Assembly (NCBI GenBank): GCA_903813345.2
Contig: CAIIXF020000005.1
Location: 10,235,375-10,299,374, forward strand
From: Owenia fusiformis
Lineage: Eukaryota > Annelida > Polychaeta > Sabellida > Oweniidae
Direction: 5' to 3'
Length of the DNA stretch: 64,000 nt
The notes beneath the pieces were generated by a model, which made no database searches, had not been told where the DNA came from, and worked only from the letters and a program-made list of their open reading frames with translations. This document shows, piece by piece, positions 13,166 through 24,509 of the stretch. Every line of letters starts with the position of its first letter. Position 1 is the stretch's first letter. The translations under genes were made by a program, and so were the position numbers.

Positions 13166-14492
13166 GCAGATACAACCTTGACTTGATGTAATAGTGCTCA
13201 TAACATAAAGATAAACCAAAGTTTAGGATAGGATCTTATGTATCCAGGGATTACCTTCATTCTAGAATTACCCCCACCTAATGTGATCCACTCCAGAGGC
13301 CAAACTTAAGAGCATTAACCTTGATTGTACAAAAGTACAAGTAAACTTCAAAACCTTCCAACTTAACATAGTTCTATCACTCACACAGAATATGACTGCA
13401 GCTGAAACTGTTTTGAAATACATTTGTAAACAAGGTCACCTTGCTAGTATTTTCACTTTATGCATTCATTTTACTACTTTTATGTATTTACAGTTTAAAA
13501 AATAACTTAAGGATAACGAAATTCATACATATTGACACTTTTAAGTAGATCTTAAGCGTTTTCTATTTTAAAAGAAATATCAATTGTATATGATAAACTT
13601 GAAAAAGAACAACCTCTGGTTTTGAAAGTCTATGGTTTTGAACATTATTCTGGCGCATGTTTTAATACGCAGAATAGAGATGAAAAAGTGGAATTAGCAA
13701 TGAATTAAGTAACCAGGATTGTAGTAAACACTCTAAATTGTATAGCAATATAGCAAAACTAAGTTTTTTATACAAATTTTATATAGAAATAAAGTGAAAT
13801 GTGCATGAATAGAGAGTATGTGGGTGTGTTGAACAATTTGTTTACTGTCTGATAAAAGTATGTTACAGTGGCAGGTTATAAGAGAAGTTATCCTGAAAAT
13901 GCTTCTCTTATTTCATCAATCAGTTCTGACTAAAATTTGAATAAAATATCTGCTTTCTGACATTTATAAACAATTTTGAATACTGCCTTCATCTATGTGG
14001 CCTTAAGTCCATGTAAACTCTGATATTTTCCTCTTTCGTCCATATTTAAAAACATAACTAGTGTTGTAATATTTATTCAAAAACAAGGTCATCGGATGAT
14101 TCATTCTCTCTGGTTAGTATAGAATTCATAATGTCAATGCCTTCTTGATTTTCTAGCTCTGATGTCATGCTCAGAGTAATTGATGTTTATTTATATTTAT
14201 CAATGTTCTCATGGTGTTTTTGTTTATTTCTTTTGTTCTCTCAACCATTGTGACCTAACTGTAGAGGTATCAGGATAGTGAGAGGTGCGTATATGTTGCT
14301 ATGGTGACAAATGACAACAACATATAAAAAACACCTATCCTGTTGATAAGTTGGTTTGGCCATGAGAGGTCGTGCAATGCAAAGGCAACTAACCATATTA
14401 ACTATATCCCATTGTCTCCTAATGGAGAAAGCTTTCATTGTGTTAACAACAGTATGTAGAACATTAATGAGTCATCTTATATAAACTATTAA

Positions 14493-15324
14493 AGTCCCCG
14501 TCTAAAGTTTGAAAATATTTTTCTATCATTCATTTACTATTTGTCAGGACTTAAAAAGTGATTTTAGAGATTTTTGAACAAAAAAAAAATTTGGAAAAAA
14601 AAGTTGTGAGCATTTCATTTCTCAAATATTCGAATTTCCCGCCATTTTTCAAAAAAAGTTGAAATTTCTTAATCATCAAATATTTCTTAATGCATTTCAA
14701 AAAATATTATCTTTTTAACACCAATGCAAAGGTTGAACAAAGGACACACTATTTCAATAATAAAATGCCATATTTAATGGGCCACTTCAATGTTTCAACA
14801 TATCAAAAATATTTTGAAACATTAGTGATGTCACTAAGGTACCAAAAACTTTTTGAAAAAAATTGAAATTTTTTTTTCGATGTCAATCTTTTCTAAATAT
14901 GTTAGACTTTCATAAAAACCAATGTTGATTGTCTTACCAGGTTAAAAGGAAAAATAAATTATGTTTTAGATATCATTGTACCATTGGTTTCTATGAGAAC
15001 TAAAATTTTGAAATGCATTTTTCTCAGAACCATTTTCATGCACTGTTAAGTTCATTTCTCGCTTATTTATGAACCGATTTTCTTAATTTTTTTGGCAAAA
15101 AACATGGGAGGATGAATGCTATGCATTGGTATGAATTGTGGCTAATTAGAAGATATGAGTGACCTCTAAAAGTTGGTTTTAAATAAATTCACAAATTTTG
15201 GAACAAAAAGTCTATCAAAAACCACTTTTTGAAATTTAAAAAAAAAGTTTCACATATCACACTTTGATAACATTGGGTAAGACTACAATATAAGCCAAAG
15301 TGGTTTAAACTTTAGATGGGGCCT
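14493..15324. mobile_element. 832-bp TTAA-flanked non-autonomous DNA element
   Basis: The ends AGTCCCCGTCTAAAGTTT and AAACTTTAGATGGGGCCT are inverted with few mismatches. TTAA lies directly outside each (14,489-14,492; 15,325-15,328), the duplication used by piggyBac-type transposases. The interior is A/T-rich with no reading frame, so it would be mobilised only in trans. Confidence 0.7.
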
Positions 15325-16201
15325 TTAAATAGAAAAGTAATTCAAAAAAAACATAGAAATGAGATTGATGTAAAAAGTCAATCTACCCCATTGAGATTGA
15401 ATGACAACTTACAGGTAGCTTCTCATCTTGGATTCTCACAGTATGAGGGTAAAGCGGGTATGGTAGCTTCCCATGTAAGGTATTTAGATCCATGATGGTA
15501 TTATAAATACATTGAATACAACCAGGAAAGCAGATGGCAATTTCCTGTTTGTTACATTACAAACTATGATTATATTCTTCTACTCACAATTGTTTGATTT
15601 TTAACTTGGGTTATCATGAATCCATGCTTTTCATAAAAATGCCCAAAAAGGCCCATGTTGTTTGAATGAATCAGAATCACATTGAAAACATATGAAGAGC
15701 ATGAAGAAGATGGCCAGAGAACATAGATAATTAATAATATTATGATACTGCGAGACAATGAATTACATCAATGAGGTCATTACAGAATGAAATATACAGC
15801 GAAGGTAATTTATTGATGTTCAGGTAATCCAGCCACGACACAGTGGCACCAAATCAGCAATTATGTAAAACATATTTCATCATTAGATCATGTACAGGTT
15901 AACTCATAGTGGCAGGAAATGAACAATTTAATTTACTAATTATGAAGCCGTAGTATTATTGAACAAATCAGAAAATATCCGGGAAACACAATTCAAAGGA
16001 GAAAGAAAGCAATCATTGATGACACGTAGAATATACAATAGCGAAAAAATATTCATTGCATCGTAAAAAATATCACTAATATTGATGAGAAACAATGAAA
16101 AATAACATGGTGTACTTATAGCTGGCCAACCTGTATAACATACTGACAAAATACAATCACAATCCGATTAACAGTTCTACAGATAACACCAAACATCTTA
16201 C

Positions 16202-16226
16202 CTCTCGACTTGACTTTGGTAACCAT
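16202..16226 (-). CDS. ABLIM: Candidate first coding exon of the ABLIM-like gene
   Basis: The ATG at 16,226-16,224 opens MVTKVKSR plus one base (G) before a strong donor GTAAGATG at 16,201. Joined to the 8,383 exon it gives a Gly codon and reads straight into LIM1, so the phase is correct. An in-frame TAG lies 12 nt upstream of the ATG (16,238-16,236), so this ATG is the first possible start unless another exon is spliced in. A very short leader before LIM1 is plausible because ABLIM N-termini differ between isoforms. The exon is too short to show homology; the evidence is phase, donor strength and stop position only. Confidence 0.6.
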
Positions 16227-16238
16227 CTTGTTTGACTA

Positions 16239-19200
16239 TTCCAACAATTATCTTATATTAAATTACTTCTATATCATTGTAATTTTCTTTAGATAGCTTC
16301 TAGATGCATATATGATCAACTTCGCCGGCTGAATAACGTTTGAAGTTTTTTTCTAACTTCTCATTAACAACAACTGGTTTTGTATGCACAGTAGTGTTTG
16401 CAAATATGATTTCATTTTTTATGAATTTTAACATGTTACCTTGAAAAGGGAGATAGATAGCCTGAAGGTAAAGACATTGTTTTTTATATTTAAGTTTGGT
16501 GGTGCCTATGAATATAAAGTCATATTGACTTTTGTGGTATAGAATTCTCCTTAGTTTACACTAGATATCTGATCTAACCTTACCAAATAATAACCATTGA
16601 GGAAAATTTACGTCAATAGAAAATATATACCTGAATACCATTTAGTCTCAAGAGACAATAATATACAGTGAAATATGTAATTTTGAACATCTAGATCTTA
16701 TGAGCTATTTTGCGAGAGAACACCACTCTGGTAAACCGTTCTTCAGATATCTTGTGAACACTTAACTCTCACGGATAACTTTCACCTTCTTTGAGATACA
16801 TATTCTTTCTATTGAACACATTAAGTTTATTAAGTTCATCAAGAGTCTATAAGACACATACCGTATATATGCTACTCTGTTTAATTTATATGTACAGTAT
16901 ACAGGTTAATTGTAGAAGTTCACTAAACACAGGTTTACTGTGTTTTATATACATAAAGTGCATACAAGTTTCATTGTACCCTGTTTTAACAACATAGTGG
17001 TGTGTTGTATGTTACTTTCACCAAAAACAGATTTACTATCCAGTAAAACTTGTGTAAGTGGAACACCTTTGATACCTAAAATTATTGTTCAACTTAGCCC
17101 AGGGAGGTGTTCTATTTGAGAAATGCATAAGTTCAGGATAACTCTGAACTTGAAATCTTTTTTTATATGTTGTTTGATTTACAGAGGTGTTACACATGAT
17201 ACTAGATGTTTATTGTATTGTGTTTACTATGATAGGTTTGAATGTACTTTAATTTTCCAGTGGGCAATTCATCATATATCATGCTTGTGGCAGTGTAATA
17301 ATACTGGAGATGTTGGGAGTCAATTTGATCTTGAAAAATCAATATCACAAATATTAAGAGGCTGTGAAAGATTATAATATGATACATCCCGTGAGAAAAA
17401 TGCAATAAAGAAAAAATTTAAACTTAAATTAGAGAAGAGCGGAATTAGCGAGGAATAATGTAATAGGAATGACAGAAACACTTGAAATTCTACAGAAAAT
17501 CTATACATGAACACCTTCACGAAGTGAACACTTCAAAATAAGAATACCTTTAGCTTGCAAAAGTTTTTCATATCTCATGGACTAGCGTGTTATATGACCT
17601 TCTAAATGTTTTGCTTTTTATGGTCTCACCTTTTCAATATTCCATTCTTTAAATGCAAACACTATAAGTTTGTTCTAACATTTTTGATTATTTTTAAAGA
17701 TGAATTATGAGCATTAAACATGAGACAATTTCCCCTTATGAAATATAGCAATTGGAAATAGTCTAGCCTCTGAAGACCAAGTACTCTCTGGCCCCTTTCA
17801 CTCTTCTACATCCAGAGGTTCTTTGTTCTAACACAGGAGCTAATATCAATCTATTGAAAAGTATGAGAGAAGAGGGTTGGCTTCTTAATTCATCACTACA
17901 TTATTACCATCCTCCAAACGCAGGCCTCCAGAACTCATACTTCCTTCTTCTAGAAGAAGGAAGGAACATAGTAGATGATGTCTGTAGCCCTGCGTTTGGA
18001 GGATGCATAATTACCAAAATTTGCTATAAACAAGTATGATGCCAATGGCCTTGCTCCAAATTGTGCAAAGGGAATGTATGAATGAGGAAATACATGTAAT
18101 ATTATACAAATTATCAGATATGGTCTCATATTTAAAGAGAACTACTTTCAATTAAGATTTGGCACAGAAGTGGCAGAACTGTTTAAAATGAGTCAAGTAC
18201 ATGATATATCATGTACATGGTAATCACAGAAAAATTAAATAAACTTGATTCATAATTATATTTAAGTTTCATTTCTTGATTAAAATGTTTATCTGGTTAT
18301 CATTATTCCACATACATTTCACCTTTTTAAAACATAAACTGCTGAGTTGTCCTGCATTCCAATATAGTTGATAAATTAGAATACTAACTACATGTTTATA
18401 TACTATGTGCGTGCATTACTTCTGGGACAACCCTAGTATTTCTTCCAAATTCCTCTCTTCATTAACAACTCAATTTTGTGTATATCTTAATTTCAAAACA
18501 TGACCTACAGGATGTTTCAGCTAGCTAATTATATTATTTGCTAGAATACTTGAGTATGGTGGCCTAAAAAATTGAGATAAAACAGGAGCTTGTTCTATAA
18601 TTGTTCCATGTGGTCTACTTAGGCATGTGTTTTAACCACAAACTCAGCAATAGATTTGTCTAATAATATAGCTAATTTAACTTGTCATAAGCTTAATAGG
18701 AATAATATATAAAGGCAACATATTATTCCAGGTTATAATATACCAAATGGTATTATCAGAATCTAAAAATACCATTTTGTTTAAAGTCTGCAGAAGATCT
18801 CAGAAGGAGTAATCAACAAGATTTGGGAACGTAAACTCACCCACCTACCCACAAGGCAAACAAAACACAAAATGGATTGATGCGATCATTTAAAAAAATA
18901 AATAAAATAGAACATACTGACAGACATAAACTGACATAATAAGCTCCAAGCTGCTTATATTCAATTTCATGCTTTGTTGAGATAACAAAACAGGAAACTG
19001 TGTCTCTCAACTCCCAACAAATCTCATATCCAATATCCTAATTAGTGAATATATTAGATATCCTCTTTTTGTAAGAGTGGAGCTTTGTAATAGAAGCTAA
19101 AGAGATTTGGCAAGAGATGAGTAAAGAGACGTGTAATCCGCACAGATTGGCTAGAAATAGACTGAGGTATGTAGCAGCAACTAAAGCCAACACCTGAAAA

Positions 19201-19289
19201 CATCATGGAATGCTATGTGAAAAATCTCTAGTACAGTGAAACTTTCTATGATAAACACTGTGGAACACTGAACACAATATAGCTTAATA
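16239..19289. other. Upstream flank of the ABLIM first exon, no gene seen
   Basis: The ABLIM promoter should lie just right of 16,226 if the first exon is correct, but no clear TATA or initiator is visible. The rest carries pogo-like fragments (about 17,041-17,115), the foldback MITE copy A and degraded dispersed repeats (about 17,415-17,520 minus, 18,395-18,510 plus). Confidence 0.45.
17908..18005. mobile_element. 98-bp foldback MITE, Mutator-type, copy A
   Basis: Perfect 17-bp ends CATCCTCCAAACGCAGG / CCTGCGTTTGGAGGATG, and a central 24-bp perfect palindrome built on TTCTTCTAGAAGAA (17,940-17,963). The flanks CATTATTAC (17,899-17,907) and CATAATTAC (18,006-18,014) form a 9-bp duplication with one change. 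Nine-base duplications are typical of Mutator-like elements. Confidence 0.8.
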
Positions 19290-19334
19290 AAATGTCAGGC
19301 CTCCCTGACTTCCACTTGCAGAGTTTTGTGAGAC

Positions 19335-19500
19335 GCCACAAAACCAATCAGCCAATCAACGATGTGATATTTATTCAGACATTTTCAATATCCTGTCACA
19401 TGACGAAGCAGAGCGTTCTGCTTGGGTCCGTGCCACCGTGCCATGAACCGCCACATATGAATGGGACAAACAAATTGACCTTTTATACCACGGATCTCTA
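19335..19500 (+). promoter_or_regulatory. Promoter-like patch (two CCAAT boxes, TATA)
   Basis: AAACCAATCAGCCAATCAACG (split here as two adjacent CCAATCA boxes near 19,344-19,359) is followed by a CACATGAC E-box-like word and TTTTATACC about 130 bp later. Local CpG is higher than in the neighbouring DNA. No downstream exon could be shown, so this is tentative. Confidence 0.25.
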
Positions 19501-20005
19501 GACCCAGTGGAAAGCGATGATGGAAGAAGGAATGAGGTTAGCAAGTTCGGAATTGACGAACACGTTAGTGGAAGTCTAAAAACCTGAATATGGCTTTCAT
19601 AGAGCAAGCCAAAATATAATACTCAAGGTCTCTTTCTATACATTGAGGCAGAAAATGTGCTATTCAACTACTCAGACTCTCCTCAGGATTTTTTGTCAAC
19701 TACTGATTTTCCCAATTCTGCAAACAAATGTTCTTCAATACATGCAAACTTTCACGATTTGTCTCATTAACAACTGTTTGCAAAGGTGGGTGCAAATCAA
19801 TTTTCTAAATCTCAAGAGGGAACACCATCCACCTGTTTCATTGCTGTCAAGATCATTGATAACTAAATATTTTAAGAACTAACTTCTTGCAACCTGCATA
19901 ATTACATGTATTTATTAACTATATTAGTTGAGGTTCTTTTGAAACTTACAGTTGTCTGGCTGCTAAGAGCCACTTTTTGCTCTTGCCAATGGACTTGCCA
20001 ATTGG

Positions 20006-20136
20006 GCAATGCTGAATGCCAATATGTTTATTTGTGGCAGTCTTGTTCTTAACCTTAATGTAAAACGTATTGCCTTTTAGGCAATGCTGAATGCCAATAT
20101 GTTTATTTGTGGCAGTCTTGTTCTTAACCTTAATGT
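20006..20136. repeat. 75-bp tandem duplication
   Basis: A 56-bp identical segment starting GCAATGCTGAATGCCAATAT occurs at 20,006 and 20,081. It explains the repeated peptide in the minus-strand frame here. Confidence 0.8.
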
Positions 20137-20773
20137 GAACCCTGTACATACTTTTAGCCACAATCTAATAAAATCCAGATTAGAGCTTTGTACTTATAAT
20201 CATTTCCAATGATTACATGATGTACAGAAAATATATATAATCGTAAACATCATGCAATTACCATAGCAATGAAAAAAGCCAGGAACACCAGGAAGAAGTC
20301 ATTAAAACAACCAGGCTACTCAACTAAAGTGAGTCAAGTCCAAATGGGGACCACATGTTAAATATAATGTAGCATAAATCACAAAAAGTCAATAGACAAA
20401 CTAGTATGAGACACAAATTAAATGATGGTTTAGTCTAGCATATGTTGGTGTTCTCAATCCCCCAGTTCCTCTACTACTTATTCTCCTGTTGACAAAATCC
20501 TGTTAGTGGTTAAACAATCCATCACAGGTGATTATACAGCTAAGTAAAGGGTCATTGTAGGATCACACGGCCTGATTATCTCTAAGAGTCTCTCTCAAGC
20601 ATTAGATAAAATCTGGTAAAGGGTAAATATCCAAAAGATGTGTCTGCAGAAATGAATGTACATGTATCTTGATGCCTGTTTCTTGAGACAAAGCCTGGAT
20701 AGCCCTAGGAAGTTAACTTTTATATCTATCTACTATAATGCCAACATGCAGATCACTCAGCTCACTCTAACAT

Positions 20774-22130
20774 CAGGGCCGTCAGATGGGGGGGTGCGAT
20801 GGGTGCGACCGCACCCCCCTTTGTCACCCCCCAAAATAAATTTGAAAAAAAAATTTGAAAAAATTTTTCTTTGAAAAATATTCTTTTTGTAATTTTTTTT
20901 TCATTGACTCATACACTTTGAAAGTACCCAGAAAGCACCAAATAGCATCTTAAAATTGTAAAATTTTCTAGGGGTATTGGCCACCCCTCACACCCCCCCC
21001 CCCCACAAAACAATGGAAAAGTTCTAAATTTATTTTAGTGTTTTGTCTCAGACACTTTTAAAGTGCCCAGACATCATCAAATAGCTCCTTGATATTAGTT
21101 AGTGTTTCTGGGGGACTTGCTCCCCCTCTTGCATCTTGCACTTGCATAGACCCCTCCCCCCTCTGGCGCCCCCCCTTGACCCCCCCCCCAAAAAAAAAAT
21201 CTATTGACTAAAGTGCCCAGAAAGCACCAAATAGTATCTTAAAATTGTAAAATTTTCTTGGGAAATAGGCACTTATAGGCACAGACACTTTTAAAGTGCC
21301 CAAACTTCATCGAATAGCACCTTGATATTGTAAATTTTGATATGGGGGACAAACACTTGCTCCCCCTCTTGCACCCCAGCCCAACCTCCCCCTCTGGCAC
21401 CCCAGCCCAACCTCCCCCTCTGGAACCCCCCCTTTGACACCCCAAAATTTGAAAAAAATTGTGATTGTTTTTCAATGTTTTTATTGACTAATGCACTTTA
21501 CACTGCCCAGAAGCACCAAATATCATCTTTAAATTGTAAAATTTTCTAGAATAGTTAGCCACCCCTCACATCCCCCACAAAACAAAAGAAAATATTCTGA
21601 ATTTCATGTATTGTCTCAGACATTTTTAAGTGCCCAGACATCATCAAATAGCACCTTGATATGGTCAATGTTTCTGGGGGACAACCCACATCCACATCCC
21701 ACTTCACCCTCTCATCCACTTTGACACCCCCAAAAGAATTTGAAAAAAATAAAAATTTCCCTGAATGCTCAGTTTTTATTAACTCAACTCTTATTCCCGT
21801 GGTGGTGGCGTACTACTTGGAAACGTACACTTTGAAAGTGCCCAGAAAGCACCAAATAGCCTCTCAAAACTGTAAAATTTTCTAGGGGGAGTGGACCACT
21901 CCTCACACCCCCCACAAAACAATTGGAACTTTTGGAAGTTGCATTTCGTTAATTCCAAACCAATATAGGGAGTAACTGAGCCCCCCCCCCCCCCTCTGAC
22001 TTACGCGATTTGATTTACGCGGCAAAAAAATTGACAATTTTATATTCTCTTTAGTAAGCTGCGCTAAAAACCGCACCCCCCTTGGAGAAAAGTGTCTTAC
22101 GGGCCTGAACACACCCCCCCCCACAAACAA
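20774..22130. repeat. Tandem array of units near 290 bp with poly-C tracts
   Basis: A block containing AAATTGTAAAATTTTCT recurs at about 20,952, 21,242, 21,531 and 21,868. A second block (TCATCAAATAGCACCTTGAT or close variants) lies between copies. Each unit also has a C-rich run and a cacccc(t)cacacccc segment. The array begins with cagggccgtcagatggggg. It is probably a mobile element with internal tandem repeats; the reading frames here are shadows of it. Confidence 0.65.
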
Positions 22131-22139
22131 CTATGTCGT

Positions 22140-24225
22140 CCCACATAATTAGGGTTTCTGTAGAGAGGAAAGAGTAAATAGAAACAGATGTCACCCAAGA
22201 AGCATGTTTCCAATATGAATCACATACAAAATAAAACAGTTTATAACACCCACAGATAAATAATTCCCAGGTTGAAAATATTCCAAAATCATGGATATAT
22301 CACATCATTTCTATCTAAAACCTGAATGAAATCTCTGAATTTCTTGCATTTCTGTGCAATTCTGAGTGCTGAATCCATGCTCATTGTCTTTATTCCTTGC
22401 TGATTCCACTCATTTTCACTCTATTTTGCATTTTAAACATGGTCATTATGTTACTATAGACAAGAGCTAGCAGCCCATCTGTGCAAGATCACATTTCTAC
22501 TATTACTCCAGTATGTGTAACATAGTTGCAGCTCATTAAAGAGACCAGATGATCTATCAAGTTTTGCTTTTTTAAATTGTGTACAGTTAAACTCATAAAT
22601 GTACAATGCAAGATATATGTGCTTGATTGTGTTAGGTGTTTTTAGGTTTTATATAAATAAGGCATTAAAATGCAAAATGTCACCACCTGCCATTTGTTAC
22701 AAATGCTGAATGCTGACCACCGAACAGCAACAGGAAATGGGATGCCGATAATGACAATAAAGATGTAGCTAATCAGCTGTGGCATCATTGGCCAACCATA
22801 TATGAAAGAATCCCTAAATAAAGTAGAAGTGTTCTTCAGCATCATAGATAAGGTTTTATACATATACTTGGCTCTGTGTTTGCTCTATAAGGGTTTCACT
22901 CCAATCATTCTTCATGTTTATTCTTGAGAAATTAACTCAGTGATGTTTGGGGAATAGGTATACCAAGTTTCAAGAAGATTAGTCCAGTGGTACTGAAATG
23001 ACAACATCTTTGACGCTACTTCTGGATCACCCTGTAAATATGTATGGCTCTGTGTCCGCTCTATATGGGTTTCACTGTACATGCATATGTTCCATGATGT
23101 TAAAGGAATGTAGTTCTATTGCCAGAAGTTCAAGGTAAACCTTGCTGCAGACTCGCAATCAACTGTCAAAATAATATCACTTTCCCTGATATCTTTTACC
23201 TTATGATTCAAACCTCATTACGCACTTCACCTCTTTCTTTGCAGAACATGACATATATTTGACCTAAGAGTTCACAAGTAATGTTTATTCACATTTCAAC
23301 CACGCCCCAAAATGCATGTAATATCCCATAACTCCCAAGCACACCCTACAATGTACCATAATTACTGGCAATCTCTGTAACATCCAATCATCCCAAACTC
23401 AGGCTGCAATATTCCTTGGGTGCAAGTGTCCTCATATCTCAACCCCATTATTACATAGTCGTTAAGTCAATTAGGTTAATTATTCCAGAAATGGAACATC
23501 ATCTATAAAATGGGAGTCACATCAGGTCAATATGAGTTAACAACTGGCTGCTCGTTACTTCTAAGGTCATCTTTAATCACACAATTTCTCTTCAAAATTA
23601 GAATGAAAAAATTGACTTCATGGCGTTTCTATACAATTGAGAATGTCAACGAAATGTATTTCTCTTTAAAACTAGAATGAAGTGTTTGATTTTGGAATTT
23701 CTACAAAATTTATAGAGTTCACCATAGGCCTGCTAATCCTACAAATCTCAACTATATTTCCCATTTCAAAACTTGCCCAAGATGATGTTTTGCTTAATAG
23801 GTTCTTAGCCAGAAGTCTATATGGGAACGAAATATTGACATTTTCGAGGTTTAGCTGTGACTTAGACAAAGAAATCAAATTAGAGGTTGTGAAATATTCA
23901 TTTGCTAACTGTCTGTTTTTGGATCAGTAGATTGATTTTTTCCTATAACTTTTTGAATAATACTTGACATGTGCATCCAGTCTATTTGTCTGACTGTCAT
24001 ATCGCAAGCAAGCCATTAACAATAAAACATTTTAAAATCTGTCAGAACTTCCACGTTAAAAACCTTAAAATGTGAACATTTATCAATCCTAACACTTTTG
24101 ACCGATCCAAGTGCCGTTCGGACAATACAGGATATATTGTAAGAGTTAAAACAAAACAAACAAACAAACAACAAACAAACTGTATTTTCTAAATCTTAAT
24201 TATAGTAATGTTGAAAATATCTACC
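22140..24225. other. Intergenic, dispersed repeats only
   Basis: Dispersed-repeat copies at 22,300-22,445 and 23,580-23,730 and an AAATGTCACCACC copy at 22,670-22,745. Nothing else recognised. Confidence 0.5.
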
Positions 24226-24229
24226 CTTC

Positions 24230-24505
24230 CTACTGTACTAGTACTACCATACAGTACTGTATACTACCAGCAAACTGTACTGTATACTAACATACTGTAC
24301 TGAATACTACTATACTGTACTATATACTACCATACAGCACCGTATACTTCCACAGAGTACTGTGTACCACCATACTGTACTGTGTACTAACATACTGTAC
24401 TGAATACTACCATACTGTACTATATTCTACCATACAGTACTGTTATAGTATACTACCATACGGTACATATGACCATACTGTGCTGTATACTACCACGCTG
24501 TAGTA
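24230..24505. repeat. TACTACCATACTGTACTGTA tandem repeat
   Basis: Roughly a dozen degenerate units of 20-24 bp alternating TACTACCATAC and TGTACTGTA, with self-complementary TACAGTACTGTA-type words able to form cruciforms. Confidence 0.75.
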
Positions 24506-24509
24506 TCTT

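Larger units (their letters stand above)
8384..16201 (-). other. ABLIM intron 1, repeat-rich, no exon seen
   Basis: Contains the older hAT-like MITE, the 18-bp minisatellite, the GACGG repeat, dispersed-repeat copies at 13,672-13,805 (minus) and 13,900-14,062 (plus) and the TTAA element. The remainder is unremarkable AT-rich DNA. Confidence 0.55.
1..16226 (-). other. ABLIM: ABLIM-family gene, 5' part (three coding exons seen, 3' part outside the window)
   Basis: Actin-binding LIM proteins carry four LIM zinc-finger domains and a C-terminal villin headpiece, and link F-actin to signalling. Three exons on the minus strand join in phase: 16,226-16,202 ends with one base of a codon, 8,383-8,288 begins with two and ends with one, and 2,031-1,848 begins with two. 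The joined product starts MVTKVKSRGKISCQGC and continues through a complete LIM1 and the first half of LIM2. Introns are about 7.8 kb and 6.3 kb. LIM3, LIM4, the linker and the headpiece must lie beyond position 1. ABLIM genes commonly use several promoters, so other 5' exons may exist upstream. Family assignment rests on recognised motifs (CKGEVLRIQDKYFH, GKFVEGEVLTALG); I could not run a search. Confidence 0.85.

Noticed and set aside
17854-18039. Plus-strand frame with a HHPPN..G motif, echoed at 45,020-45,277
   Set aside because: The shared peptide comes from the foldback MITE present at both places, not from a protein family.
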